Under the pieces are notes generated by a model that was given only the letters and a program-made list of their open reading frames with translations, was not told the DNA's origin and did not search any database. Shown piece by piece: positions 55,104 to 63,482 of a stretch of DNA of 63,482 nucleotides. Made by a program: the position numbers and the translations under genes. The number at the start of each line of letters is the position of its first letter. Position 1 is the first letter of the stretch. The stretch spans positions 1-63,482 of the forward strand of contig JAFWIM010000112.1 of the NCBI GenBank assembly GCA_017514845.1. The letters are read 5' to 3'. The stretch comes from Lachnospiraceae bacterium (lineage in GTDB: Bacteria; Bacillota; Clostridia; Lachnospirales; Lachnospiraceae).

Positions 55104-55387
55104 ATATGAATCTTCAGCTCTTCGCCCACAAGAAAGGTGTCGGTTCCACAAAGAACGGACGCGATTCTGAAGCCAAGAGACTTGGCGCGAAGAGAGCAGA
55201 TGGACAGTTCGTTAAGGCTGGCAATATTCTGTACAGACAGCGCGGCACTCACATCCATCCGGGTGAGAATGTCGGACGCGGCGGCGACGACACTCTGTAC
55301 GCAAAGGCTGACGGTATTGTCCGTTTCACAAGACTCGGCAAAACTCGCAAGCAGTGCTCCGTAATCCCGGTAGCTGCTGAGGAATAA
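55097..55387 (+). CDS. rpmA: 50S ribosomal protein L27 (with Prp-cleavable N-terminus)
   Basis: 96 residues, beginning [21 protein letters not shown]; the [10 protein letters not shown] segment is the substrate for the Prp protease encoded upstream. The rest is normal L27. Start ATG overlaps prp. GAGGTG precedes it. Confidence 0.98.
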   Translation: MLNMNLQLFAHKKGVGSTKNGRDSEAKRLGAKRADGQFVKAGNILYRQRGTHIHPGENVGRGGDDTLYAKADGIVRFTRLGKTRKQCSVIPVAAEE

Positions 55388-55401
55388 AGCTGATAATTTT
55401 T

Positions 55402-55434
55402 AAGGGCTTCGCATATTGCGCAGCCCTTTTTTTC
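55402..55434 (+). terminator. Intrinsic terminator of rplU-prp-rpmA
   Basis: Stem AAGGGCT / AGCCCTT with an inner CGCA/TGCG and a run of T. Confidence 0.9.
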
Positions 55435-55482
55435 TAATTACCTGCATATGCACGCAGGTCTTTTCAAATCAAGGAGGACTAT

Positions 55483-56823
55483 ATGTTCGCAGATCGCGCA
55501 AGGATCCACGTAAAATCCGGCAAGGGCGGCGACGGTCACGTCAGTTTCAGGCGTGAGAAGTATGTTCCGGCAGGCGGTCCCGACGGAGGAGACGGCGGCC
55601 GCGGCGGAGATGTTATTTTCGAAGTCGACAAGGGTATGAACACCCTTTTTACTTATAAACACAAATATAATTTCAAGGCGGGAAACGGAGAGCAGGGCGG
55701 CAAGCGCAGATGTCACGGCGCTGACGGCGCCGATATTATCCTCAAGGTCCCGGAAGGTACCATCATCCGCGAGGAGCACTCCGGCGAGGTCATCGCCGAC
55801 ATGTCGCACGGAAACATGCGTCAGACGATCCTCAAGGGAGGACGCGGCGGCAAGGGCAACATGAATTTTGCCACCCCCACCAATCAGGCTCCCCAGTATG
55901 CCGAGCCCGGCAAGCCGGCTCTTGAGCTTGACCTGACTCTGGAACTCAAGCTGGTCGCGGACGTCGGTCTCGTGGGATTCCCGAACGCCGGCAAGTCAAC
56001 ATTCCTGTCCCGCGTGACCAACGCGAAGCCGAAAATCGCGGACTATCCGTTCACGACGATCCAGCCGAATCTGGGTGTCGTCGATTTCGGCGACGGCAGA
56101 GGCTTCGTCATCGCGGACATGCCGGGTCTCATCGAGGGGGCTTCCGAGGGTGTCGGTCTAGGCCACGAGTTCCTGCGCCACATTGAGCGCACCCGCGTCA
56201 TCATCCATCTTGTGGACACGGCTTCATTTGACGGCAGAGATCCGGTGGAGGATATCGCCGCGATCCACAAAGAGCTCATGCAGTACAATCCGGCAATCAT
56301 GAAAAAGCCGATCGTCATCGCTGCAAATAAAATCGATGCATCCGCCTATCTCGAGGAGAACCCTGTCGAAAAGCTGAAAGAGGTCTACGAGCCGCAGGGA
56401 TACAAAGTCTATCCGATCTCAGCCGTCACGGGCGAGGGTGTGAAAGAGCTTCTTTACGCTGTCCTTGAACTGCTTGAGACAGTGGCTACGGAACAGGTCG
56501 TCTATGAACAGGAATACTTCCCGGAGCAGATGCTTGTCACGGAAGACCTGCCGTACACGATCGCTCTGACCGAGGACGCGAAAGGAAAACAGATCTTTAT
56601 CGTCGAGGGTCCGAAGATCGACAAAATGCTCAGCTACACGAACCTGGATTCCGAAAAGGGCTTCACATTCTTCCAGAAATGGCTCAGGAACACCGGCATT
56701 CTGGACAACTTGAAGCAAAGCGGTATAAACGAGGGTGACACAGTCCGCATGTACGGACATGAATTTGATTATTACAGCGAAGACATAGATATTGACAAGG
56801 AGGAAGAAAATGCTGACGAGTAA
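55483..56823 (+). CDS. obgE: GTPase Obg/CgtA
   Basis: 446-residue large-subunit assembly and stress GTPase. Glycine-rich Obg fold (1-158, VPAGGPDGGDGGRGGDV), GTPase domain with GFPNAGKST (about 165), DMPGLIEGA and NKID, and a C-terminal OCT domain (about 340-420). Acidic extreme C-terminus. AAGGAGG precedes ATG. Confidence 0.98.
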   Translation: MFADRARIHVKSGKGGDGHVSFRREKYVPAGGPDGGDGGRGGDVIFEVDKGMNTLFTYKHKYNFKAGNGEQGGKRRCHGADGADIILKVPEGTIIREEHSGEVIADMSHGNMRQTILKGGRGGKGNMNFATPTNQAPQYAEPGKPALELDLTLELKLVADVGLVGFPNAGKSTFLSRVTNAKPKIADYPFTTIQPNLGVVDFGDGRGFVIADMPGLIEGASEGVGLGHEFLRHIERTRVIIHLVDTASFDGRDPVEDIAAIHKELMQYNPAIMKKPIVIAANKIDASAYLEENPVEKLKEVYEPQGYKVYPISAVTGEGVKELLYAVLELLETVATEQVVYEQEYFPEQMLVTEDLPYTIALTEDAKGKQIFIVEGPKIDKMLSYTNLDSEKGFTFFQKWLRNTGILDNLKQSGINEGDTVRMYGHEFDYYSEDIDIDKEEENADE

Positions 56824-57121
56824 ACAGCGGGCATACCTGAAGAGCCTTGCTATGGATCTGGATCCGATCATCCTGCTCGGCAAGGCATCCCTGACATCTG
56901 AAAATGAAAGAAACGTCGACGAGGCACTCGCAAAGCGCGAGCTCATTAAAGTCGGAGTACTGAAAAACTGTGACGACGATCCCAGAGAGATCGCTGAGAC
57001 ACTCGCCGAGCACACAAGGTCTGAAGTCGTTCAGGTCATCGGCAAGAAAATCGTCCTTTACCGCCAGGGCAAGGACAAGAACCGCAAGATCGAGCTTCCG
57101 AAAGCCAGGAAAAAGCAATGA
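56810..57121 (+). CDS. yhbY: Ribosome assembly RNA-binding protein YhbY
   Basis: 103-residue CRM-domain protein: LTSKQRAYLKSLAMDLDPIILLGK and a terminal GKKIVLYRQGK with the GxxG-type loop. Starts 14 bases before the obgE stop, at the ATG after AAGGAGG; its stop overlaps the nadD ATG. Assists 50S maturation. Confidence 0.94.
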   Translation: MLTSKQRAYLKSLAMDLDPIILLGKASLTSENERNVDEALAKRELIKVGVLKNCDDDPREIAETLAEHTRSEVVQVIGKKIVLYRQGKDKNRKIELPKARKKQ

Positions 57122-57759
57122 AGAAAGTGGGAATCATGGGAGGGACATTTGATCCCATCCACATAGGTCATCTTATTCTCGGGGAAAACGCCTATCAGCA
57201 GCTCGGCCTTGACCGGGTCGTGTTCATGCCCTCCGGCAATCCCCCGCACAAAAGGGACAGGGACGGAAGGGCAAGTGATGAGCAGCGAATGGATATGGTC
57301 AAACTTGCCATCGCATCCAACACACATTTTAAGTTCTCATCCATGGAGATGAATGAGGACGGCTACTCTTACACCTACCTGACGCTCGAAAAGCTGAACG
57401 AAAAGCATCCGGATACCCGCTACTATTTCATTATCGGAGCTGACTCCCTCTTTGATTTCAAAGGCTGGAGGAACCCTCAGAGGATCTGCGATGCCTGCAC
57501 ACTGGTCGTTGCTACGAGAAACCACACGAGCGACGAAGAGCTCGATAAGGCGATCGAGGATGTGCGACAGACATTCGGGGCAGATATCGTCAAGCTCAAC
57601 ACTGAGAACATTGACGTGTCCTCCCACCAGCTTCGCGATTGGATCGCAGCCGGAAAGACGGTCAAGTATTATGCCCCGGACGAGGTCATCAACTATATAA
57701 AGTCATACCACGTGTACGACGGCCTTGCGGAAACTGTCAACACACAGACCGACGCTTAA
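57118..57759 (+). CDS. nadD: Nicotinate-nucleotide adenylyltransferase
   Basis: 213 residues, NAD synthesis. GGTFDPIHIGHLIL and SGNPPHK plus the ISSTxIR-like segment (here DVSSHQLRDWI) are the family signatures. ATGA overlap with yhbY. Confidence 0.97.
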   Translation: MKKVGIMGGTFDPIHIGHLILGENAYQQLGLDRVVFMPSGNPPHKRDRDGRASDEQRMDMVKLAIASNTHFKFSSMEMNEDGYSYTYLTLEKLNEKHPDTRYYFIIGADSLFDFKGWRNPQRICDACTLVVATRNHTSDEELDKAIEDVRQTFGADIVKLNTENIDVSSHQLRDWIAAGKTVKYYAPDEVINYIKSYHVYDGLAETVNTQTDA

Positions 57760-57810
57760 TGATCATTATCCCGCCGACAGCGTTACATTTGAAAATATCA
57801 GGAGGATCGT

Positions 57811-58416
57811 ATGGCTCACACGTACAATTTTGAAAAAATGAACAGGGCTCTTAAGGAGTTTCTCGACAAAGGCCGCTGGTATCATACACAGGGAGTGCGC
57901 TACATGAGCGTCGCCCTGGCCATGGCCCACGACGAAAATCTCGAGAAGGCCGAACTTGCGGGCCTCCTCCACGACTGCGCAAAATGCATTCCCGACAAGA
58001 AAAAAATCAAGCTGTGTGAGGAGAACAATATCCCTGTCACACGGGTGGAGAGAGGAAACCCATTCCTGCTGCACTCAAAGCTCGGCGCCTATATAGCAAA
58101 GGAGAAATACGGTATTGAGGACGAAGAAGTTCTCTCCGCCATCACCTGGCACACGACAGGGCACCCCAATATGACCCGGCTGGAGCAGATCGTCTTCATC
58201 GCGGACTATATCGAACCCCTGAGGGATAAGGCTCCGAACCTTAAACCCATCCGCGAAGCTGCATTCAGAGACCTCGATGAGTGCTGTTACATGATCCTTC
58301 GGGACATGCTCGCTTATCTCCGTTCAGGCGGAGGAGAGATCGACGAGCATTCGCAGGCGGCTTTCGACTATTATAATGAACTGCACCAAAGCAGAGAGCA
58401 AAGGAATACGGTCTGA
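57811..58416 (+). CDS. yqeK: Bis(5'-nucleosyl)-tetraphosphatase (YqeK, HD domain)
   Basis: 201 residues. An HD phosphohydrolase with LLHDCAKCIP and HSKLGAYIAKEKYGI, which hydrolyses Ap4A symmetrically. A common neighbour of nadD and rsfS in Firmicutes. AGGAGG precedes the ATG. Confidence 0.94.
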   Translation: MAHTYNFEKMNRALKEFLDKGRWYHTQGVRYMSVALAMAHDENLEKAELAGLLHDCAKCIPDKKKIKLCEENNIPVTRVERGNPFLLHSKLGAYIAKEKYGIEDEEVLSAITWHTTGHPNMTRLEQIVFIADYIEPLRDKAPNLKPIREAAFRDLDECCYMILRDMLAYLRSGGGEIDEHSQAAFDYYNELHQSREQRNTV

Positions 58417-58426
58417 TAATTTCACG

Positions 58427-58470
58427 TGCGCAAAATCCACACAATTCGGGTTTTGCGCGCTTATTTTTTG
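58427..58470 (+). terminator. Intrinsic terminator after yqeK
   Basis: GCGCAAAA / TTTTGCGC stem with a 15-base loop and TTATTTTTTG. Confidence 0.85.
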
Positions 58471-58489
58471 TACATTTGCTCAAATACTA

Positions 58490-58518
58490 TTTAATTAATC
58501 GCCATATTGCTGTATAAT
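58490..58518 (+). promoter_or_regulatory. Promoter candidate for rsfS
   Basis: TTTAAT (58490-58495), 17-base spacer, TATAAT (58513-58518); weak -35, perfect -10. Confidence 0.55.
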
Positions 58519-58603
58519 TATGCTAACAAGAAGTCCGAAACATTGTCGCCGGATCGGCTTTCCGTTTCCGGCTCATTAATCAAATATGAAGAGAGGGCAT
58601 CAT

Positions 58604-58960
58604 ATGGAAAAAGAAGAGAGCAGAAAACTCGCCGGTATCGCAGTAAAAGCACTGGAAGACAAACTCGCAAGTGACATCAAGGTCATTGAAATCGACGCGA
58701 TTTCACCGCTTGCAGATTACTTCGTGATCGCAACGGGACGGAATGTCAATCAGACAGACGCGATGGTCGACGGTGTCGAGGAAGCTGCGACAAAAGCGGG
58801 TTTTGAGCCGGATCATATTGAGGGTCACCACAACGCCAACTGGACACTTCTCGACTACAAAGGTGTAATTGTTCATATTTTCGATGAGGAGTCAAGAGGA
58901 TTCTATGATCTTGACAGACTCTGGAAGGACGGCACCGAAATTGACCCCAATACTCTGTGA
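58604..58960 (+). CDS. rsfS: Ribosomal silencing factor RsfS
   Basis: 118 residues; binds L14 to stop subunit joining in starvation. DAISPLADYFVIATGRNVNQ and HIFDEESRGFYDLDRLWKD are the family motifs. ATG 58604 after GAGAGG; an earlier ATG at 58586 lacks a ribosome binding site. Confidence 0.97.
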   Translation: MEKEESRKLAGIAVKALEDKLASDIKVIEIDAISPLADYFVIATGRNVNQTDAMVDGVEEAATKAGFEPDHIEGHHNANWTLLDYKGVIVHIFDEESRGFYDLDRLWKDGTEIDPNTL

Positions 58961-58983
58961 TGCAGCAACATTGCCCTGAACCG

Positions 58984-59018
58984 ATGCTCCGGCGGTAAAT
59001 CCACCGGAGCATTCTTGC
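58984..59018 (+). terminator. Terminator candidate after rsfS
   Basis: ATGCTCCGG...CCGGAGCAT (9-bp stem, mismatch, 2 more pairs) with TAAAT at the loop and TCTTGCATT after it. Confidence 0.7.
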
Positions 59019-59192
59019 ATTCCGCTCGCTCAAACGGTGTGTCAGGTGATAAAAATAAAGAAAAGCGCCGTGCCCTGCAACATTTTCTATGGCATATCTG
59101 TACTTACAGTGAAGGCATAAAGGTCACAGTGAAAATGACTTCGCCGCAAAATCTACTGCTGATCATAAGAGAATATCTAAGGGAGGTCCACT

Positions 59193-60359
59193 ATGAGAAT
59201 AAGAACAGTAAAAAGTATTTTAGCCGCAGCATGCGCGGCAACTCTTCTCGTCGCCTGCGGGTCGAACCACGCGAGCTCTGCAGGAACGAGCATGGCATAT
59301 GAAGAGGCGGCCGCAGACTATGACTACGCGGAGGAGAAGGAGTACGATACGGCAGACAACGCCTATAAGGAGGAAGCCGTCGGTGCGGATGGCGGAGCGT
59401 CAAATGACGTCTCGCAGAAGAGCGAGGAGGCCGGCACCGACGAGAGCGGAAATCTTGCAGAGCAGAAGCTCATCTACACAGCTGATATCACGATACAGAC
59501 GCAGACATTTCAGGATACCTTCAGCGCTGTCAAGGACGCGATCAGCAAAGTCGGCGGGTTCGTGGAGAGCGAGAGCACCACAGATTCCGCCTGGAACTGG
59601 TACTACTCAGATTACAGAAAATCGAGCGGCACACTGAGATCATATATCACCGTCCGTGTTCCCTCCGCAAAATACAGAGAATTCCTCGGACTCCTCGAGG
59701 GGACCGACGGAAAGATCACGAGCAGATCCGAGTACGTGCAGAACATTACGAAGCGCTATAACGACCAGTCCATTCTCATTGAATCCCTCGAGACACAGGA
59801 AAAACGTCTCATGGATATGATGGACAAGGCAGAGACGATTGAGGATATGATCACGATCGAATCCCGTCTCTCCGACGTTCAGACTCAGCTGAATCAGGCA
59901 AGGAACACACTTGCCGGATTCGATACGGACGTCAACTACTCAACAATCAACGTCGCAATCGAGGAAGTTCTCCAGTACAGATCTCCTCAGGTACAGCAGA
60001 CCTTCTTCGAGCGTCTCGGAAGCACGTTCACGCGTTCCTGGAGAGACTTCGGCGAGTTCCTGCAGGATCTCATCCTCGCGATCGTCTACCTGCTCCCGGT
60101 GATCCTCGTAGTGGTCATCATTCTTGTTATCCTGAGACCGTTCATCTCTAAGTGGAACATGCGGAGGAAAGAGAAGAAGGCGGCCAAAAAGGCACTGAAA
60201 GCTGAAAAAGCCCTTAACGCCGCAGCGCCGAAGTATCCGAATCCTTTCCGGAAAAATAAGCCTGACGATGTCGGTATGAAGTATGACAGCACACCGCAGG
60301 AAGCAAAACCCATCGATTTTGAAGGATCCGAAATCGGTGATGAAGGAAAATCGGAATAA
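59193..60359 (+). CDS. DUF4349 lipoprotein
   Basis: 388 residues. A lipoprotein signal (ACAATLLVACGSN, lipobox Cys about residue 22), an acidic Tyr/Glu/Ala-rich stretch, the DUF4349 domain with two coiled-coil parts (about 90-270: LIYTADITIQTQTFQDTF, ITKRYNDQSILIESLETQEKR), then a C-terminal membrane helix (about 300-323) and a Lys-rich cytosolic tail. So it is anchored at both ends. Envelope role unknown. A single-gene unit; a preceding promoter could not be found. Confidence 0.87.
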   Translation: MRIRTVKSILAAACAATLLVACGSNHASSAGTSMAYEEAAADYDYAEEKEYDTADNAYKEEAVGADGGASNDVSQKSEEAGTDESGNLAEQKLIYTADITIQTQTFQDTFSAVKDAISKVGGFVESESTTDSAWNWYYSDYRKSSGTLRSYITVRVPSAKYREFLGLLEGTDGKITSRSEYVQNITKRYNDQSILIESLETQEKRLMDMMDKAETIEDMITIESRLSDVQTQLNQARNTLAGFDTDVNYSTINVAIEEVLQYRSPQVQQTFFERLGSTFTRSWRDFGEFLQDLILAIVYLLPVILVVVIILVILRPFISKWNMRRKEKKAAKKALKAEKALNAAAPKYPNPFRKNKPDDVGMKYDSTPQEAKPIDFEGSEIGDEGKSE

Positions 60360-60428
60360 AAAGTGACTGTAACAGCACAAAACCAAGCATCGGCAATGGC
60401 GAAAGACTATTTGCCGTGAAAAAAAATA

Positions 60429-60466
60429 TTTGCGGGTGTCAAGAAAAAAAGCTTGACACCCGCAAA
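60429..60466. promoter_or_regulatory. Perfect 15-bp palindrome before ylxM
   Basis: Left arm 60429-60443 and right arm 60452-60466 (TTTGCGGGTGTCAAG and its reverse complement) with AAAAAAAG loop. The right arm contains the ylxM -35. On the minus strand it is followed by TATTTTTTTT, so it is a good minus-strand terminator; on the plus strand there is no T run. Confidence 0.65.
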
Positions 60467-60481
60467 CGCGTTTGTTATATT
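60453..60481 (+). promoter_or_regulatory. ylxM-ffh promoter
   Basis: Perfect TTGACA (60453-60458), 17-base spacer, TATATT (60476-60481), with the transcript start expected at 60488-60489, that is, at the ylxM ATG. Confidence 0.75.
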
Positions 60482-60488
60482 AGTCCGC

Positions 60489-60803
60489 ATGGAAAAGATT
60501 TACGAGCGTTCCATGCTGTATGATTTTTACGGGGAACTTCTTACAGAGCACCAAAAGAATATATTTGAAGAGGTGGTCTTCGATGACCTGTCTCTCGGCG
60601 AAGTCGCTGAAGCTCACAACACGAGCCGCCAGGCGGTCCATGACATGGTGAGAAGGACCACTAAAACACTGGAGAATTACGAAGCGAAACTCGGCCTCGT
60701 CCGCAAGTTCCTCAAACTCACAGATAAAGTGAACGAGATCAAGAGACTTACCGACAACGAGACGATCCGGCAGCTTGCGGAGGAGATTCTTGCCGAGCTT
60801 TGA
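60489..60803 (+). CDS. ylxM: YlxM-like DNA-binding regulator of SRP operon
   Basis: 104-residue HTH protein; YDFYGELLTEHQKNIFEEVVFDDLSLGEVAE then NTSRQAVHDMVRRT. The family sits before ffh and is thought to help SRP assembly. ATG 60489 has no Shine-Dalgarno and lies at the predicted transcript start, so the mRNA may be leaderless. An open frame from 60453 is just the promoter. Confidence 0.93.
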   Translation: MEKIYERSMLYDFYGELLTEHQKNIFEEVVFDDLSLGEVAEAHNTSRQAVHDMVRRTTKTLENYEAKLGLVRKFLKLTDKVNEIKRLTDNETIRQLAEEILAEL

Positions 60804-60830
60804 GCAATGAGAGTATAGCGAGGTGAATAC

Positions 60831-62204
60831 ATGGCATTTGAAAGCCTTACTGAAAAACTGACGAATATCTTCAGGCAGCTGCGCTCCAAAGGCCGCCTGA
60901 CAGAAAAAGATGTCAAGGACGCCATGAAGGAAGTAAAGATGGCTCTCCTTGAGGCTGATGTCAATTTCAAAGTCGTAAAACAGTTCACGAAAGACGTGAC
61001 CGACGCCGCTATCGGCGCGGACGTCATGAACGGTCTCAATCCCGCCCAAATGGTCATCAAGATCGTCAACGAGAAGATGGTCGCGCTCATGGGTTCGGAG
61101 ATGACAGAGATCCGCGTGAAACCAAACGGAATGACCGTCATCATGATGGCAGGTCTCCAGGGCGCCGGCAAGACAACGACCGCCGCCAAGCTGGCAGGCA
61201 AGTTCAAGTCGAAAGGCAAGCGTCCGCTGCTCGTAGCCTGCGACGTGTACAGACCTGCTGCCATAAAGCAGCTCGAAGTCAACGCAAAAAAAGTCGATGT
61301 ACCTTTCTTCTCTCTGGGCAATAAACTGAGCCCGGTCGATATCGCCAGGGCAGGCGTTGCCCACGCCAGAGAGAACGGAAACAACCTGGTCCTCATCGAT
61401 ACGGCAGGCCGACTGCAGATCGACGAGAGCATGATGCAGGAGCTTGTCGACATCAAGAATGCGATCAATGTCGATCAGACGGTCCTCGTCGTCGATGCGA
61501 TGACAGGTCAGGAAGCCGTCAACGTCGCAAAAACCTTCACCGAGAAAGTCGGCATCGACGGCGTCATCCTCACAAAATGTGACGGTGACACAAGAGGCGG
61601 CGCAGCCCTCTCAATCAGAGCTGTCACTGGTCAGCCGATTCTATATGTCGGTATGGGCGAGAAGCTGTCCGACCTTGAGCAGTTCTATCCGGACCGTATG
61701 GCAAGCCGCATTCTCGGCATGGGCGATGTGATGAGCCTCATAGAGAAGGCTCAGGCGGAGTTCGATCAGAAGCGGACGGAGGAAATGGCCGACAAGATCA
61801 AGAAGGCCTCCTTCGACTTCAACGATTACCTCGACTCCATGGCCCAGATGAACAAGATGGGCGGTCTTGAGAGCATCCTTTCTATGCTTCCCGGCATGAG
61901 CACAAAGATGAAAGACATCCAGGGCATGATCGATGAGAAGCAGATGAAGCGCACCGAAGCCATCATCCTCTCCATGACACCGAAGGAGAGAGCAAACCCC
62001 GACATTTTGAACCTGCCGAGAAAACGCCGTATCGCCAAGGGCGCAGGTGTGGATATTTCGGAGGTGAACAAGCTTGTCAAGCAGTTCGACCAGGCCCGCA
62101 AAATGATGAAACAGATGCCGGGCATGATGGGCGGCAAAGGAGGCATGGGCTCCCTCGGCGGCATGATGGGCGGCATGAGAGGCGGAAGAAGACGTCCGTT
62201 CTGA
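60831..62204 (+). CDS. ffh: Signal recognition particle protein Ffh
   Basis: 457 residues, the SRP54 GTPase. N domain (1-90), G domain with GLQGAGKTTTAAKLAG (about 107), DTAGRLQ and TKCDGDTRGGAALS, and the Met-rich M domain (about 300-457) ending in methionine/glycine repeats (GMMGGKGGMGSLGG). Binds signal sequences and SRP RNA. Confidence 0.98.
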   Translation: MAFESLTEKLTNIFRQLRSKGRLTEKDVKDAMKEVKMALLEADVNFKVVKQFTKDVTDAAIGADVMNGLNPAQMVIKIVNEKMVALMGSEMTEIRVKPNGMTVIMMAGLQGAGKTTTAAKLAGKFKSKGKRPLLVACDVYRPAAIKQLEVNAKKVDVPFFSLGNKLSPVDIARAGVAHARENGNNLVLIDTAGRLQIDESMMQELVDIKNAINVDQTVLVVDAMTGQEAVNVAKTFTEKVGIDGVILTKCDGDTRGGAALSIRAVTGQPILYVGMGEKLSDLEQFYPDRMASRILGMGDVMSLIEKAQAEFDQKRTEEMADKIKKASFDFNDYLDSMAQMNKMGGLESILSMLPGMSTKMKDIQGMIDEKQMKRTEAIILSMTPKERANPDILNLPRKRRIAKGAGVDISEVNKLVKQFDQARKMMKQMPGMMGGKGGMGSLGGMMGGMRGGRRRPF

Positions 62205-62390
62205 CGCATTTGGCACTTATTGGGGATCAGCTTGCATTTGCAGGCAGCAAATCAGTAAAGTCCGCCGCTATCGCGGCGTTACTTAACGGCAATATTAGCT
62301 CAGTAAATCAGGCAGCCGCTCAAGGCGGCGCGCAAAATGAGCTTTCAGCCGAAAATATATTATTTAGAATGAAAGTGGAGGAAACACAAA

Positions 62391-62633
62391 ATGGTCAAAA
62401 TCAGACTTAAGAGAATGGGACAGAAGAAGGCACCTTTCTACAGAATCGTAGTTGCGGACGCAAGATCTCCGAGAGACGGCCGCTTCATCGAGGAAATCGG
62501 TTACTATGATCCGACAAAGGATCCGAGCGTTTACAACCTCAATGAAGAAGCAGCTAAGAAGTGGCTTATGAACGGCGCTCAGCCGACAGCTGAAGTTGCT
62601 AAGCTTCTCAAGATCGCAGGCGTCACAAAATAA
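62391..62633 (+). CDS. rpsP: 30S ribosomal protein S16
   Basis: 80 residues; [21 protein letters not shown] and [14 protein letters not shown] are its signatures. AGTGGAGG precedes ATG. The 186-base gap from ffh holds short hairpins (GCCGC-TATC-GCGGC and GCCGC-TCAAG-GCGGC) but no clear promoter. Confidence 0.98.
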   Translation: MVKIRLKRMGQKKAPFYRIVVADARSPRDGRFIEEIGYYDPTKDPSVYNLNEEAAKKWLMNGAQPTAEVAKLLKIAGVTK

Positions 62634-62673
62634 AGCAGCACTTTTTCCAGGAACCAAATACGGGAGAAACTGA

Positions 62674-62904
62674 ATGAAAGAGTTAGTGGAAGTCATTGCC
62701 AAGTCTCTTGTTGATCATCCCGAAGAAGTCGTTGTCACAGAAAAAGAGGACGGCGAAAATCTGATCCTGGAGCTTAAGGTAGCTTCCCAGGATATGGGAA
62801 AAGTCATCGGACGTCAGGGCCGCATCGCGAAGGCGATCCGCTCTGTCGTAAAAGCTGCATCAACTAAGACTGACAAAAAAGTTACTGTTGAAATCGTACA
62901 GTAA
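62674..62904 (+). CDS. khpA: KH-domain RNA-binding protein KhpA
   Basis: 76 residues with the single KH fold; VIGRQGRIAKAIRSVVKAA is the GxxG loop. Partners KhpB in RNA binding and cell-size control. Sits between rpsP and rimM as in most Firmicutes. Confidence 0.95.
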   Translation: MKELVEVIAKSLVDHPEEVVVTEKEDGENLILELKVASQDMGKVIGRQGRIAKAIRSVVKAASTKTDKKVTVEIVQ

Positions 62905-63043
62905 AACTCTGAGGCTGTCGTTACCACACCCGGTACAGCTAAGCGCGGCACATCGCCGCGGCATAGCCGTCCCCCGTGTCAGTGCGGCAGCCCTTTCTTA
63001 AAGAATGCGTCTTTATATATGCCGCATGGCAGAAGGAGAATGT

Positions 63044-63482
63044 ATGCTTGATAAAGTTCAGGTAGGCGTCGTGACAACGACGCACGGGCTTAAGGGAGAA
63101 GTCAAGGTCTACCCGACCAGCGATGACCCGGAGAGATTTGAGTCTCTGGACCATGTCATGCTCGAGCTGGGCCGCCAGATGATCGACCTCACTATTGAAG
63201 ATGTCCGATATTTCAAGGGAAGACCGATATTGAAATTTGTCGGTTACGACCGCATCGAGGACGTCCAGAAGTGGCATAACTGCCCGCTCTACGTTGACCG
63301 GAGCGATGCGCTGCCGCTCGGGGAAGATGAATACTTTGTCGGCGATCTCATCGGCTGTGATGTCTTCCTCGAGGACGGTTCAAAGCTCGGTGTAATTAAA
63401 GATGTTCTGATCACGGGTGCAAATGATGTCTACGTCGTCAAAAAAGACGCAGGCGGCGAAGTCCTCATACCGGTCATCGACG
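63044..63482 (+). CDS. rimM: 16S rRNA maturation factor RimM (partial, 3' end outside window)
   Basis: About 146 residues are visible, starting MLDKVQVGVVTTTHGLKGEVKV after AGAAGGAGAATGT, with LPLGEDEYFVGDLIGCDV and GANDVYVVKK as the PRC-barrel parts. Complete RimM is about 170 residues, so the end is cut by the window. Helps 30S assembly at the S19 head domain. The 139 bases upstream hold nothing I recognise. Confidence 0.95.
   Translation, partial: MLDKVQVGVVTTTHGLKGEVKVYPTSDDPERFESLDHVMLELGRQMIDLTIEDVRYFKGRPILKFVGYDRIEDVQKWHNCPLYVDRSDALPLGEDEYFVGDLIGCDVFLEDGSKLGVIKDVLITGANDVYVVKKDAGGEVLIPVID

Noticed and set aside
59015..59302. 95-residue frame before the DUF4349 gene
   Set aside because: No ribosome binding site, overlaps the signal peptide region of the real gene and gives no sensible protein.
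62210..62410. 66-residue frame between ffh and rpsP
   Set aside because: Starts at TTG without a ribosome binding site and overlaps the rpsP start; most likely UTR.
4642..63482. tRNA or rRNA genes
   Set aside because: I looked in the larger gaps for CCA-ended cloverleaf or rRNA signatures and saw none.

Overview
The window is a housekeeping-dense piece of a moderately GC-rich, spore-forming-type Firmicutes chromosome, most likely class Clostridia and probably Lachnospiraceae-like. The evidence is strong AGGAGG ribosome binding sites, frequent TTG starts, sigma-A-type promoters, the prp-processed L27 arrangement, short-form HisG with HisZ, YlxM-Ffh, YloU/YloV, a GerW spore protein, and the TIGR03960/TIGR03936/Rng/rplU order. 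Species cannot be decided from sequence alone. No tRNA, rRNA, CRISPR array, phage or transposase gene was found.

Layout: 0-2.5 kb holds the end of a sodium-pumping decarboxylase (beta, then alpha subunit). 2.7-6.6 kb is an oxidoreductase-cmk-ispH-rpsA run ending in a terminator shared with a convergent exonuclease gene. 7.7-10.3 kb holds a NusG-II/Gx-transporter pair and ruvAB. 10.4-20.0 kb is an accessory cell-surface glycan cluster: two LicD proteins, four glycosyltransferases, a flippase, and a 534-residue coiled-coil membrane protein with an extracellular Ig-like end. 20.2-28 kb carries zapA, an RlhA-like U32 protein, an FtsW/RodA protein with a short class B PBP, a DUF2953 repeat protein and gerW. 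rpmB runs on the minus strand, divergent from a secreted dockerin-bearing beta-helix protein (28.6-31.1 kb). 31.3-37.5 kb has yloU-yloV-recG-mgsA-rsmD-coaD. 37.5-45.6 kb is mixed housekeeping: coiled-coil protein, pepD, small alarmone synthetase, rRNA methyltransferase, HAD phosphatase, pseudouridine synthase, lepB and recU. 45.6-49.9 kb is a his operon (hisZ-hisG-hisD-hisIE fusion). 50-59 kb is the ribosome-assembly block (radical SAM pair, rng, rplU-prp-rpmA, obgE, yhbY, nadD, yqeK, rsfS). 59.2-63.5 kb has a DUF4349 lipoprotein and the ylxM-ffh-rpsP-khpA-rimM series, cut by the window end.

The most unusual structure is non-coding. Two intergenic elements, after recG (about 35568-35758) and after rng (about 53924-54307), lie in opposite orientation. 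Each has an outer inverted repeat, an inner inverted repeat of about 17 bp, a conserved small hairpin and a conserved CGGTCGGA...CAATG module, in the same order. The second has about 130 extra structured bases inside. They look like members of an undescribed MITE-like or structured-RNA repeat family. A second, shorter family of GAACGC...GCGTTC hairpins with a TGCCGCG tail sits around oadA and after gerW. Other points of interest are a ylxM promoter embedded in a perfect 15-bp palindrome with a predicted leaderless start, a palindrome over the rpmB promoter, a methylglyoxal synthase homologue with several changed active-site residues, and a his fusion protein whose N-terminal barrel seems to have lost a catalytic aspartate.
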